The notes: a model not told the origin generated them from the letters alone. Positions 9,203-18,884 are shown, numbered from the stretch's first letter. The stretch is DNA of 64,000 bases from Sphingobacteriales bacterium (GCA_016721245.1 JADKIQ010000025.1:248001-312000); one strand, 5' to 3'. Numbers and translations are program-made.

Positions 9203-9826
9203 ATGGAAAAGAAGATACTCCATAAAACTGAACCAAAAGTGTATGAACAAACCATACACAAAAAATACCGAAACTATAAATGGCTGATGTACATCAGCAT
9301 TATCGGTTTGTCATTCATGTTTCTCAGCCTTACTTTTCTATACTTTGCTGACCATCTGGGCACCAAGCAGCCGAATATAAAAATACTTCCGGTTTTTTAC
9401 TGGAACACCCTGGTATTATTTACCAGCAGTCTTTTCATATTCCTTTCTAAAAAACATTTCCGCGAAGATAATTTCATAAAATACAAAACGACTTTACTGC
9501 TTTTACTCGGATTGGGTATTTTATTTCTGGTGGGGCAAATCAGTGGTTGGCTGGCCTTATTCAGCGCAGGATATGAGTTCTCCCACCATTCCGCGGCCTA
9601 TTTGTATGTCATTTCCGGAATTCATGCATTACACATCATCGGTGGACTGACATATCTTGTTTATTTCATTACCAAAAACTGGAAATTACTGGATAACTAT
9701 GCCACTGCCGTTGTTTATTTTACAGATCCGGTTACGAAATCTCAGTTAAACCTGTTCAGTATCTTCTGGCATTTTCTGGGTGTGATGTGGTTATATCTCT
9801 TATTCTTTTTCATTACCGTTGGTTAA
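9203..9826 (+). CDS. cytochrome c oxidase subunit III-like protein (orphan)
   Basis: 207 residues with five membrane segments (about 27-49, 63-82, 95-117, 131-153, 184-205). The heme-copper oxidase subunit III pattern is clear in the YVISGIHALHIIGGL helix and in FWHFLGVMWLYLLFFF at the end. It is not next to subunits I and II, and the window's other oxidase (55.7-64 kb) is of cbb3 type, which lacks this subunit. It could serve an aa3-type oxidase encoded elsewhere, or be a NorE-like paralogue. It is followed after 14 nt by the SecA-like gene on the same strand. Confidence 0.85.
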   Translation: MEKKILHKTEPKVYEQTIHKKYRNYKWLMYISIIGLSFMFLSLTFLYFADHLGTKQPNIKILPVFYWNTLVLFTSSLFIFLSKKHFREDNFIKYKTTLLLLLGLGILFLVGQISGWLALFSAGYEFSHHSAAYLYVISGIHALHIIGGLTYLVYFITKNWKLLDNYATAVVYFTDPVTKSQLNLFSIFWHFLGVMWLYLLFFFITVG

Positions 9827-9840
9827 AAAAACAATCATAT

Positions 9841-10440
9841 ATGTTCGGTTTATTTAAATCCAAAAAAAAAGAAATAATCACCAAAGACTTTATTTATAAA
9901 AATGAAGCGGTGAAATACAAGTCAATGCTTCAGCATTTGAAAGATCAGGAGAAGTCAGTACTCATATATTATTTTGAAGATACTAAAAATGCCGTTCAGG
10001 AAGTATTAAATACTTCGCCGATAAATTACAGCACTGATGTGAATTCATTTGTCACTAAAGTTTGGTTGATAAATGCCAATACGATATTAAATAAATCTGA
10101 TATAGGTAACAGAACTGTATTTTTTGCAGAACATCATCCCTCTTTTTCCCGCGAGAATGAAATAAAACAACACTTACTTGAAATAGAGGGAATAAAGGAA
10201 GTCATCTTTTATACTTCATTTGAAGATAAACTCCTGCAACTTTTTGGTTCGGAGCGCATTTTGCAACTTATGGAAAAAATGGGATTCAAAGATGATGAAG
10301 TGATTGAACATACTATGATTAGCACTTCGATAGAGAGAGCCCAAAAAAGAATTGACGAAAAACTTTCAATACATAATAATAATACACGACAACGAAAAGA
10401 CTGGTTTGAAATAAACTTACCTGCTATCGAAAATTTCTAA
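9841..10440 (+). CDS. SecA-related small protein of unknown role
   Basis: 199 residues starting at MFGLFKSKKK. Residues about 122-175 (IFYTSFEDKLLQLFGSERI, then LMEKMGF and VIEHTMISTSIERAQKRI) closely match the part of the SecA ATPase that begins after the NBD2 Arg finger, read as FYxSLEDDLMRLFGSDRI...VIEHSMIxKSIERAQKKVE. The upstream part (about 38-120) could be a degraded NBD2 Rossmann core, but no Walker motifs or RGRSGRQGD finger are visible, so it is not a translocase motor. This may be a SecA-derived accessory or regulatory protein. It is co-directional with the Cox3-like gene. Its stop overlaps the convergent ltaE end by 17 nt. Confidence 0.6.
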   Translation: MFGLFKSKKKEIITKDFIYKNEAVKYKSMLQHLKDQEKSVLIYYFEDTKNAVQEVLNTSPINYSTDVNSFVTKVWLINANTILNKSDIGNRTVFFAEHHPSFSRENEIKQHLLEIEGIKEVIFYTSFEDKLLQLFGSERILQLMEKMGFKDDEVIEHTMISTSIERAQKRIDEKLSIHNNNTRQRKDWFEINLPAIENF

Positions 10441-11443
10441 AAATTCGCTCTACTTCTTCCACCATCTCTTGTGAAATATCTAAATGAAACACCAGTCTTA
10501 TCTGATGTTTCCCAAACTGCACGGCTAAAATTCCGTTTTCTTTCAGGTAATTCAGCACCGCTTCTACTGATGTTTTCGTTTCATCAATCGTAAAAATCAG
10601 GATATTCGTTTCGCAGGGCAACACCTCTTTTATCCAGGACAAATTTTCCAGTACTGCCGCAATTTGTTTTGCATGCTGATGATCTATTTCCAGACGCTCC
10701 ACATTGTTCTCTATTGCATACAAACAAGCTGCCGCCAGATAACCTGCCTGACGCATACCGCCGCCAAATACCTTTCGGATTCTTCTCGCCTTCCGGATAA
10801 ATTCTTTTGAACCGATTAATACAGAACCCACCGGCGCACCCAAGCCTTTCGAAAAACAAACGGAAAGAGAATCGCACAATCCACCTATTTGCTGTGTAGT
10901 ATATTTTTTGGCAACAATGGCATTGTACAACCGCGCACCATCCATATGTAATTTCAAGCCATGTGCATCGCAGGCAGCTCTGATTTCTTCAATCGCCTGT
11001 AATTCATAGCAACTCCCGCCGCCTTTATTAGAAGTATTTTCCAGACAAACCAGACTTGTTTTTGGGAGCCAGTCAAAATTGGGCTGTATGTTTTCTATTA
11101 CCTGCTCTGCAGTGATTCTGCCTTTATCGCCGTCAATCAGTTTCACGGAAACACCGGAATGAAAGGCAAAGCCTGCCGTTTCGTAATAATAAATATGCGC
11201 CGTTTTATCCAGTATAATTTCATCCATTGGCTGTGTATGTGCTTTCACGGCAATCTGATTCGCCATGGTGCCGCTGGCACAAAACAAAGCAGCTTCATGG
11301 TTAAACAAAGCAGCCATGGTGGATTCCAGTAAATTAATAGTCGGATCTTCACTGAATACATCATCGCCTACCTGAGCGGCAAACATTGCCTGCAGCATCG
11401 GTGCACTTGGTTTGGTCAGCGTGTCACTTCTTAAGTCAATCAT
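10424..11443 (-). CDS. ltaE: low-specificity L-threonine aldolase
   Basis: A 339-residue PLP enzyme that splits L-threonine/allo-threonine into glycine and acetaldehyde. It starts MIDLRSDTLTKPS, which is the family N-terminus. It shows HMDGARLYNA (PLP-binding D168), the PLP-lysine motif CFSKGLGAPVGSVL (K199) and VFGGGMRQAGYLAAA. The length matches the family. It lies 3 nt downstream of the rhomboid gene on the same strand and so is probably co-transcribed with it and the SDR gene. Confidence 0.93.
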   Translation of the reverse strand: MIDLRSDTLTKPSAPMLQAMFAAQVGDDVFSEDPTINLLESTMAALFNHEAALFCASGTMANQIAVKAHTQPMDEIILDKTAHIYYYETAGFAFHSGVSVKLIDGDKGRITAEQVIENIQPNFDWLPKTSLVCLENTSNKGGGSCYELQAIEEIRAACDAHGLKLHMDGARLYNAIVAKKYTTQQIGGLCDSLSVCFSKGLGAPVGSVLIGSKEFIRKARRIRKVFGGGMRQAGYLAAACLYAIENNVERLEIDHQHAKQIAAVLENLSWIKEVLPCETNILIFTIDETKTSVEAVLNYLKENGILAVQFGKHQIRLVFHLDISQEMVEEVERIFRNFR

Positions 11444-11446
11444 AAA

Positions 11447-12055
11447 TTATCCGAAAATTTGTGTAATAAAATTACGGAGTGCATCATGCCACAACAACAC
11501 AACAAATAAAATACCCCAGAGTGCGCCAAAGAAATGTGCATCATGTCCGATGTTGTCATTTCCGTTTCTACCCATGTAATAAGAATACAACAAGTACAAA
11601 GGACCTAAGATATACGATTTAATCGGAATGGGAATCGGCATAATCATCAACTCCTGTGTAGGATAAATAATGATACTGGCAAACAGAATGGCAGACACCG
11701 CTCCCGATGCTCCTAAAGCATTGTATTGCGGATTTTCTTTATGCTTATAAAAAGAAAAAGTACTGCTCATAATCAGAGCTGAAAAGTATAATGCGATGTA
11801 CAGCAAGGTACCAAAGCCGGGAAAGATAACTTCGAAAGAAGTTTCCACGATGCTGCCAAACAAATACAGGGCATACATATTGAATAATAAATGAAAAAAA
11901 TCAGCGTGAATCAGCCCTGCCGTTATGAAACGATAGTATTGATTCCGGCTTTGTATCACAAACGGATTAAAAATTAAAGCAGATAATAATTTCGGATTAC
12001 CAAATGACATTAAACTGGTAATGACGGTGATGCCTATGATGATGAATGTAATCAT
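11447..12055 (-). CDS. rhomboid-family intramembrane serine protease
   Basis: 202 residues with six membrane segments. Catalytic Ser117 lies in NALGASGAVSA, and His174 in GHDAHFFGALWG. HADFFHLLFNM (50-60) is the conserved loop/TM2 motif. It cleaves substrates within the membrane, but no substrate is indicated. The start at 12055 (MITFIIIG) is chosen because upstream in-frame codons run through a heptamer repeat and the SDR gene. It is 37 nt downstream of the SDR gene and 3 nt upstream of ltaE. Confidence 0.9.
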   Translation of the reverse strand: MITFIIIGITVITSLMSFGNPKLLSALIFNPFVIQSRNQYYRFITAGLIHADFFHLLFNMYALYLFGSIVETSFEVIFPGFGTLLYIALYFSALIMSSTFSFYKHKENPQYNALGASGAVSAILFASIIIYPTQELMIMPIPIPIKSYILGPLYLLYSYYMGRNGNDNIGHDAHFFGALWGILFVVLLWHDALRNFITQIFG

Positions 12056-12059
12056 AAAT

Positions 12060-12092
12060 GAGTCGTGAATGATAAGTCGTGAGTCGTGAGTG
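12060..12092. repeat. 7-bp tandem repeat (consensus RAGTCGT), locus 1
   Basis: Four units plus a partial: GAGTCGT, GAATGAT, AAGTCGT, GAGTCGT, GAGTG. They fill the whole gap between the SDR stop and the rhomboid start. The same heptamer occurs in tandem at 47074-47103. Confidence 0.7.
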
Positions 12093-12902
12093 TTAGCTTT
12101 CTTTTTTCTTTTTGTTGGTGGCCGGCAGCATCTTTTTAAGCAGCGCACCGGACAAATTTTTAGCACCGTCTCTATTCAGTATTCTGCTGCTCAGGAACAC
12201 CTGTGCCTTGTTTAAGAATCCCGGCACTACATAGGCTTCTTTGCCTAAATTATCCAGTGTTATTTTTACCACGGGAGCCGCTTCCATCAACATCGGACCA
12301 TCTTTCATTCCTTTGGTCATTTCCGATTTAGTCATTCCCGGACAAACGGCAATTACATCCACATTTTTATCCTTGAATTCGTAATTCATACTTTCTGCCA
12401 GCGATAAAATATAAGCTTTCGTGGCAGCATAATGCGATAAATACGGATGTGCACTGAATGCACTGATACTCGATGTGAAAATGATGCCGCCTTTTCCTCT
12501 GCTGATAAATTGTTTACCAAATTCATACGCCAGAATAAATGGCGCTTTCGTATTCAGTTGCAGCATTTGTAAATTCCTTTCCAATGAGCCACGATAGAAA
12601 TGACCTTCGCAGTTCATGCCGGCATTGTTCACCAGCAATCCCACTTCCAGGTCTTTCGTTGCATCTAAAATATCAAACTGAAAACCGTCTTTGCTTAAAT
12701 CAGCGCTAAGGATTTTGCATTCCACCTTGTATTTTGCGGATAGTTCTGCAGCCAGACTGTCCAACAATTCTTTTCTGCGGGCCACCAGCACCACATTCAA
12801 TCCTTTTTCGGCAATCTGATGGGCAAACTCTACGCCAATGCCACTGGAAGCACCGGTGATAATTGCCCAGTCTCCATACTTATCTTTAAACTTATTATCC
12901 AT
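12093..12902 (-). CDS. short-chain dehydrogenase/reductase (SDR)
   Basis: A 269-residue classical SDR. It has the NAD(P)-binding motif TGASSGIG at 16-23, NNAG near 92, the catalytic Ser in IIFTSSISAF, and YxxxK as YAATK (about 155-159). The family reduces or oxidises carbonyl/hydroxyl groups with NAD(P)H. An Arg after the second strand (VARRKELL) favours NADPH. The C-terminus ends in a Lys-rich tail (PATNKKKKES). The substrate is unknown. It is the first gene of a likely SDR-rhomboid-ltaE minus-strand operon. Confidence 0.9.
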   Translation of the reverse strand: MDNKFKDKYGDWAIITGASSGIGVEFAHQIAEKGLNVVLVARRKELLDSLAAELSAKYKVECKILSADLSKDGFQFDILDATKDLEVGLLVNNAGMNCEGHFYRGSLERNLQMLQLNTKAPFILAYEFGKQFISRGKGGIIFTSSISAFSAHPYLSHYAATKAYILSLAESMNYEFKDKNVDVIAVCPGMTKSEMTKGMKDGPMLMEAAPVVKITLDNLGKEAYVVPGFLNKAQVFLSSRILNRDGAKNLSGALLKKMLPATNKKKKES

Positions 12903-13077
12903 TTTTTCTAATTATGCTGAAAGATAAGCAAAAAGTGCAAAAACGTTACTTAGTGCATTTTTATTATGTTCTGAATCTTAAATTATACGAAAATCCACTT
13001 TGTTAAAATTTTCTTAAATTATTTGGAACTTTTATTTCAAATTATTTGTAGATTGAATCATAATTAAGTAAAACCAT

Positions 13078-16000
13078 ATGTACACCTTCAAAAAAGCCTT
13101 GTTCATAGCAGCAAGCATTCTTCTCCTGACAAGTTGCCACAAATACACACCTGAAAATGCCGTAAGATGTGTGATGACCAATTTCGAAGATGAAATTGAA
13201 AACAATCAAAACTTAGTATTCACCTTCAACAAGGAATTATTGAAAAATGATTCGCTGGTGGATAAATGGATCGACGAAGATTTAATCAAAATTTCGCCGA
13301 ATGTACCCGGCAGATGCAAATGGACTTCCACCCGCGAACTGATTTTCTCTCCGCTGGAAGAATTTCCGTCCGCTACGGATTTTAAAGTCACCATTTCGGA
13401 TAAAGTGACCCAACAGGCACCAACTGCGCTGAAATTATACGGTGAAACCACTTACGAATTCCATACTTCCTATCTTACCTTAATCGGTTCGCATACCTTC
13501 TGGCGCTCCAACAGCAACGACCAGACGAAAATTGAATTGCAGACTGACGTTAAATTCAACATCCCCATCAATCCGAAAAAAGCGGCAGAACTGCTTGAAG
13601 CAACCATCAACGGAGAGAAAGCAGACTTTAAAGTGCTGAATACACGTCCATCCAAAACTTTATCTATTGTGTTTCAGAATCCGAAAGAAACCAACGAAAC
13701 GGCTAAAGTAAAAGTGGTATTGAAGAAGATAGGCAAAGCCATGAAAGAAGAACAGTTCACGGAAAAATCATCCGTGGTGGGTGTGCAAAAACTGGAACTA
13801 CGCGATATTGAAACGGTACACAACGGCGTGTCCGGCACCGTATTTATTGGCACTTCGCAGCCGGTTTCCGATAACAAACTGAAAGAATCCATTACCATAG
13901 AACCGGCGGTAAATTTTACCGCTACGGCTGACGATAAAGGCATTACCATTTCCAGCGAAGAATTTGCTCCCGACCAGGAATACGAAATACGCGTAACGGA
14001 AAGCATCGTGGGTATCTTCGGCGGCAAGCTGAAAGATGATGTGGATGAAACCATTTCCTTCGGTGAAATTGCCCCGCAGATAAAATTCGACAATACCAAA
14101 GCAGAATACCTGGGTGCCAAAGGCAGCAGAAATGTATCCATCATGATGACCAAATCGGATAAGGTAAAAGTGACGGTCTATAAAATCTTCCAGAACAATA
14201 TTTATGCATTTAAAGAAAAAGGCACCAACTGGGGATACGACGATGAATACGATGCAGCTACCGACAATTACACGTATCACGATTATCAATACTACAGCAC
14301 GGAAAATCTGGGTGAAGTTATTTTCGAGAAAAAATACAAAACCAGTGATTTAAAAGATTACGGACATGCCAAATTATTAAACATCGACTTCACCGATAAA
14401 CTCAAAGAGTTTAAAGGAATTTATGTAGTGAAAGTGGAAGACAATGAACGTGTCTGGCTGCAGGATTCTAAAATCATTTCCTTATCCGATATCGGACTGA
14501 TTGTAAAACAGGATAAAAATGCCGTGCACGTATTTGCCAATTCTATTTTAAATACAGAAGCCTTAAAAAATATCGAAATCTCCGTCATCAGCACCAGCAA
14601 TCAGGAACTGGGCAAAGCAAAAACGGATGGTGACGGCTACGCCACGTTTGAAATTCCCGATGCCTACAAAGATTTCAGCGTGGGTATGATTACCGCTTCC
14701 TCCGAAGACAGCGATTTCAATTACGTGTTGTACAATTCTACCCTGGTAGATAATACCCGTTTTGATGTGGGCGGCAAACGTTTGAATGCGTCCAATTACG
14801 ACGCTTATATTTATGCCGAACGCGATATTTACCGTCCCGGTGAAGTTATTCATTTGAATACGATTGTGCGTACCAACGAATGGAACTTACCCGGCGAAAT
14901 GCCTGTGAAATCAAGGGTTTTACTGCCATCGGGCAAGGAACTGCAAACCTATAAAAATGTGTTGAACGCGCAAGGTGCTTTCGAAATTACCTTGCCTTTA
15001 TCGGCGAGTTCCGTAACCGGTGTATATACTTTTCAGGTACTGACGGGCAACGATGTGTTGCTGGGTTCCAAGAATATCATGGTGGAAGAATTTATGCCCG
15101 ACCGTATCAAGGTGGACTTAAAAACGGATAAAGACGATTATAAACCATTGGAAAAAGTGGGTGCCTCCTTTACAGCCACCAACTACTTTGGTCCGCCGGC
15201 TGCCAACAGAAACTATGAAGTCAATTTCTCTTTAGAAAAAAATACCTTCTCCGCAAAAGCATTTGAGCGTTACAATTTCAACGTAAGCAAATCTGCAGAA
15301 TATTATACTACCGTTCGAAACGGCATCACCGACGGCAATGGCAGCGGCTTTGAGTCGTTTGAAATTCCGGCGGAATACAAGGAAACCGGTTTGCTGCAGG
15401 GAAGAATCTTAACCACGGTATTTGATGAAACCGGTCGCCCGGTGAACCGCGTCAAAACATTTGATGTGTACACGCAGGATGTATTCTATGGTGTGAAAAC
15501 AGACAACGATTTCTTCAGCACCAAACAAACGATTAAGATTCCGGTAGTGGCGGTCAACAAGAAAGGAATCCCGTATAATTCGCAAACCGCGAATGTAAAA
15601 GTCATCCGCCGGAAATGGGAAACCATCCTGCAAAAATCAGACGGACAACTGAAATATGTGTCGCAGAAAAAAGAAGAAATCATCGACAATAAAAATATCA
15701 ATATTCTTGGCTCTTCTTCGCATTATTCTTTTGTGGCGCAGGAAAGCGGCGATTATGAATTCCGCATCTCCGCTCCCAACAGCGAAAGCTATGTGTCCTA
15801 TTTCTTTTATGCCTATGGCTGGGGCGATACCTACTCTTCTTCTTTTGAAGTGAACAACGAAGGAAAGATTGACATCACCACCGACAAGGAAAAATACACC
15901 ACCGGTGATAAAGCGAAAGTACTATTAAAACTGCCGTTCGACGGCAAAGTACTGGTAACGGTAGAACGCGATAAAGTGCTCGACCATTTCTATCTGGAAA

Positions 16001-18477
16001 GCGATAACAAAACGGCTTCTTTCAATTTGAAACTGGAAGACAAACACGTACCGAATGTGTATGTGTCTGCTACCTTAATTAAACCCAACGTGAACGATGG
16101 CATGCCATTAACCGTAGCCTACGGCTTCGCTCCTGTCATGGTGGAAAATCCGGATAATAAAATTCCGGTGGAGATTATTTGTGCCACCGAAACACGCAGT
16201 AAAACCAAGCAAACCATCAAGATAAAATCGAAAGCGAATTGCGAAATGACGATTGCTGTGGTAGATGAAGGCATCCTCGCGTTGAAAGACCAGAAGTCGC
16301 CGAATCCGTATAATTATTTTTATACAAAGCGCGCGCTGGAAGTCGATATGTACAATATCTATCCTTACCTTTTCCCTGAAGTGACTTCACTCGGTGGTGG
16401 TTTCGATGACATTTCCAAACGCGTGAATCCGCTGACCAACAAACGCGTGAAACTAGTTTCTGTCTGGAGCGGCATCATTCACACCAATGCATTCGGCAAT
16501 GCGGAATTCTCTTTCAACATTCCGCAATTCTCCGGCAGTCTGCGTGTGATGGCGGTGGCGTACGACGGCAAGAAATTCGGTGCGGCAGATAAAAATATCA
16601 AAGTGGCCGACCCTATCGTTATCAGTGCCGGTGTTCCGCGTTTTGTTTCACCAAATGATAAAATCACCGTTTCAGCTACTATTTCCAATACCACGAAAAC
16701 AAAAACACAAGCCATCATTACGGTGAAATCAGAAGGTGTTTTACAGAACGAAATAAACGGTTCTATCAGCACGGATATAGAACCCAACAGCGAACGTCAG
16801 TATGATTTTTATCTCTTAACGAAGAACATGACTGGCGAAGGAAAAGTGATTGTTACGGTAGATGCGATGAAAGAAAAATTCACCGACACCACCTACATCA
16901 CCTCCCGACCGAATGCCACCTTCCAGAAATTCTCCGGTTCCGGAAATATTGCAGGCGGCAAACAAAGCACCATCAACTTCAATACGGCTGTGCCGATGTT
17001 GTCTTCTTCCAGAAAACTCATCATCAGCAGTTCACCGCTGGTGCAGTATGGCAAAAATTTGAGTTACCTCGTCAACTATCCTTATGGTTGTGTGGAGCAA
17101 ACCGTTTCCACGGCCTTCCCGCAATTGTATTTCTCCGACCTGGCGAAAAACCTGAACAGTTCTGTAGCTACTAATAAGAATGCCGTGAACAATGTGCAGG
17201 CAGCGATTGATAAATTACAATCCATGCAGTTGTCGAACGGTGCGCTCAGCTACTGGCAGGGCGGTGGCTACGAAAGCTGGTGGGGCACCATTTATGCCGC
17301 GCACTTCTTACTGGAAGCGCAGAAAGCCGGTTACTACGTGAACGATAAAACGCTGAACAAGATGTACGGCTACATGAACGCGCGACTGAAGACCAAGGAA
17401 CTGGAATTCATGTATTACAGCGACGGCAGCAAGAAGGAAGTCATCAAGTCAGAAGTGCCGTACAGCTTGTATGTGCTGGCATTGGCGGACGAAGCCAAAA
17501 CGTCCGAGCTCAATTACTACAAATCCAATCCTGATTTGCTGACGCAAAGCGGTAAATATTTAATCGCTGCTGCGTTTGCGCTGAAAGGCGATAAAAAGAA
17601 ATTCTACGCGATGCTGCCGAAAGGCTATGTGAACGAGAAAACCGATCCGGCGTTCAGCGGCAACTTCTATTCCGATTTCCGCGATATGGCGCTGGTGCTG
17701 AATACGCTGCTGGAAACCGACCCGCAGAATACGCAAATCAATTACATGGCGAAACAGGTGGCGCAAACCTTACTGACCCGTCCATACCTTAACACACAGG
17801 AAAGCGTGTTCGGATTCCTGGCGATGGGCAAGATTGCGAAAGCCGCCAACAAAGGCAATGTGACCGCCACGATTACGAGCAACGGGAAAACCATTGCCAC
17901 CTTCGACGGCAAGAAAGATGTGGTGATACCCAACAGCCTGATTGGCAACAAGCCGGTAAGCATTACGGCAAGCGGCAGCGGCAAATTATTTTATTTCTGG
18001 GAGATGGAAGGCATACCAACGGTGGGCACCAACAAGGAAGAAGACAATTTCCTGGAAGTGCGCAGAACCTACAAAGACCGCAACGGAAAAGTGTACAACA
18101 ATATGTTCTTCCAGAACGATTTGGTGGTAGTGGAAATTGCGATACGCAGCACCAACGGCATGAATGTGCCGAACGTGGCGATTACCGATTTGCTGCCGGC
18201 AGGTTTTGAAATTGAGAACGCGCGCATTACGGAAATACCGCAGCTGGAATGGCTGAAGAATGCCGCACAGCCCGATTACAAAGACGTGCGCGACGACCGC
18301 CTGAACCTGATTGTGACGGCTACACCGAAGATTAACAAATACTATTACCTGTGCAGAGCCGTTTCCTTAGGCACCTTTAACGTGGGACCTGTGGGCGCCG
18401 ATGCCATGTACCGTGGCGAATACCATTCCTACAACGGCGCGAGACAGATTGTGGTGAACCGGAAGGTGATTATCTAA
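13078..18477 (+). CDS. bacterial alpha-2-macroglobulin lipoprotein with thioester
   Basis: 1799 residues, the longest gene here. The signal peptide ends in the lipobox LLTSC, giving a lipidated Cys20 and membrane anchoring. It shows the A2M/MG-domain architecture: repeated MG beta domains, YIYAERDIYRPGEVIH near 580, and the A2M domain with VWSGIIHTNAFGNAEFSFNI near 1130. The thioester motif is NYPYGCVEQT with C1338 and Q1341, followed by an alpha-helical TED domain (SYWQGGGYESWWG). These proteins trap proteases, protecting the envelope. The usual partner pbpC is not present in this window. The 3' third is richer in GC than the 5' part. Confidence 0.93.
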   Translation: MYTFKKALFIAASILLLTSCHKYTPENAVRCVMTNFEDEIENNQNLVFTFNKELLKNDSLVDKWIDEDLIKISPNVPGRCKWTSTRELIFSPLEEFPSATDFKVTISDKVTQQAPTALKLYGETTYEFHTSYLTLIGSHTFWRSNSNDQTKIELQTDVKFNIPINPKKAAELLEATINGEKADFKVLNTRPSKTLSIVFQNPKETNETAKVKVVLKKIGKAMKEEQFTEKSSVVGVQKLELRDIETVHNGVSGTVFIGTSQPVSDNKLKESITIEPAVNFTATADDKGITISSEEFAPDQEYEIRVTESIVGIFGGKLKDDVDETISFGEIAPQIKFDNTKAEYLGAKGSRNVSIMMTKSDKVKVTVYKIFQNNIYAFKEKGTNWGYDDEYDAATDNYTYHDYQYYSTENLGEVIFEKKYKTSDLKDYGHAKLLNIDFTDKLKEFKGIYVVKVEDNERVWLQDSKIISLSDIGLIVKQDKNAVHVFANSILNTEALKNIEISVISTSNQELGKAKTDGDGYATFEIPDAYKDFSVGMITASSEDSDFNYVLYNSTLVDNTRFDVGGKRLNASNYDAYIYAERDIYRPGEVIHLNTIVRTNEWNLPGEMPVKSRVLLPSGKELQTYKNVLNAQGAFEITLPLSASSVTGVYTFQVLTGNDVLLGSKNIMVEEFMPDRIKVDLKTDKDDYKPLEKVGASFTATNYFGPPAANRNYEVNFSLEKNTFSAKAFERYNFNVSKSAEYYTTVRNGITDGNGSGFESFEIPAEYKETGLLQGRILTTVFDETGRPVNRVKTFDVYTQDVFYGVKTDNDFFSTKQTIKIPVVAVNKKGIPYNSQTANVKVIRRKWETILQKSDGQLKYVSQKKEEIIDNKNINILGSSSHYSFVAQESGDYEFRISAPNSESYVSYFFYAYGWGDTYSSSFEVNNEGKIDITTDKEKYTTGDKAKVLLKLPFDGKVLVTVERDKVLDHFYLESDNKTASFNLKLEDKHVPNVYVSATLIKPNVNDGMPLTVAYGFAPVMVENPDNKIPVEIICATETRSKTKQTIKIKSKANCEMTIAVVDEGILALKDQKSPNPYNYFYTKRALEVDMYNIYPYLFPEVTSLGGGFDDISKRVNPLTNKRVKLVSVWSGIIHTNAFGNAEFSFNIPQFSGSLRVMAVAYDGKKFGAADKNIKVADPIVISAGVPRFVSPNDKITVSATISNTTKTKTQAIITVKSEGVLQNEINGSISTDIEPNSERQYDFYLLTKNMTGEGKVIVTVDAMKEKFTDTTYITSRPNATFQKFSGSGNIAGGKQSTINFNTAVPMLSSSRKLIISSSPLVQYGKNLSYLVNYPYGCVEQTVSTAFPQLYFSDLAKNLNSSVATNKNAVNNVQAAIDKLQSMQLSNGALSYWQGGGYESWWGTIYAAHFLLEAQKAGYYVNDKTLNKMYGYMNARLKTKELEFMYYSDGSKKEVIKSEVPYSLYVLALADEAKTSELNYYKSNPDLLTQSGKYLIAAAFALKGDKKKFYAMLPKGYVNEKTDPAFSGNFYSDFRDMALVLNTLLETDPQNTQINYMAKQVAQTLLTRPYLNTQESVFGFLAMGKIAKAANKGNVTATITSNGKTIATFDGKKDVVIPNSLIGNKPVSITASGSGKLFYFWEMEGIPTVGTNKEEDNFLEVRRTYKDRNGKVYNNMFFQNDLVVVEIAIRSTNGMNVPNVAITDLLPAGFEIENARITEIPQLEWLKNAAQPDYKDVRDDRLNLIVTATPKINKYYYLCRAVSLGTFNVGPVGADAMYRGEYHSYNGARQIVVNRKVII

Positions 18478-18505
18478 AAAAAATATCAAAACACTATCCT
18501 TCATT

Positions 18506-18525
18506 CCCTCTTTTCAGAGGGTTTA
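18506..18525 (+). terminator. weak terminator-like hairpin after the A2M gene
   Basis: CCCTCT-TTTC-AGAGGG followed by TTTAA. It lies 29 nt after the A2M stop. The stem is short, so the call is tentative. Confidence 0.4.
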
Positions 18526-18621
18526 AGGGAGGTGTTTGCCTTGTGGAGACCGTAAACCACGAAATATACGGGGCGTTTTCCGAAAAGCCATATGAGTAGG
18601 AGAATTTTAAAAACAAATAAT

Positions 18622-18795
18622 ATGAACGATCCAAGATCAAAAGCGGATTTAGACAATCACGCAAACCAACTCAATCCCAACAACGACAATTACAATGGGA
18701 AAGATGATGACAGAGACAACAGTTCTCATGATTATGACAACGATAATCATAGCAACCAGTTGAATCCAAACAACGATGAGTATCGTGGTGATTAA
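18622..18795 (+). CDS. small Asn/Asp-rich protein with two DNHxNQLNPNN motifs
   Basis: 57 residues from MNDPRSKADLDN; an in-frame ATG at 18592 would add ten residues. It is hydrophilic and Asn/Asp-rich, with two copies of a motif, DNHANQLNPNNDNYNG (about 11-26) and DNHSNQLNPNNDEYRG (about 41-56), separated by an acidic spacer. It has no signal peptide or membrane segment. Small proteins with this NQ(L/M)NPN motif occur in many Bacteroidota, and I know of no function. The acidic Asn/Asp repeats could bind cations, but that is speculation. A strong hairpin follows at 18824. Confidence 0.6.
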   Translation: MNDPRSKADLDNHANQLNPNNDNYNGKDDDRDNSSHDYDNDNHSNQLNPNNDEYRGD

Positions 18796-18823
18796 GATTT
18801 AAAATGGCAAAATGTGTTTCATT

Positions 18824-18856
18824 GCCGAAGATCCTTAAACTCTTCGGCTATTTATT
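18824..18856 (+). terminator. hairpin terminator after the small Asn-rich gene
   Basis: GCCGAAGA (18824-18831), 9-nt loop and TCTTCGGC (18841-18848) form a perfect 8-bp stem, followed by TATTTATTT. Confidence 0.55.
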
Positions 18857-18884
18857 TGAATACCAATTTACCGACAGTGAGCAC

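Noticed and set aside
12093..12166. Longer rhomboid N-terminus (residues reading THDSRLIIHDS)
   Set aside because: It would be translated from the heptamer repeat and the SDR 3' end; the true N-terminal membrane helix starts at 12055.
15409..15701. Several minus-strand frames inside the A2M gene
   Set aside because: They are antisense shadows of a long intact gene, with no start context or family pattern.
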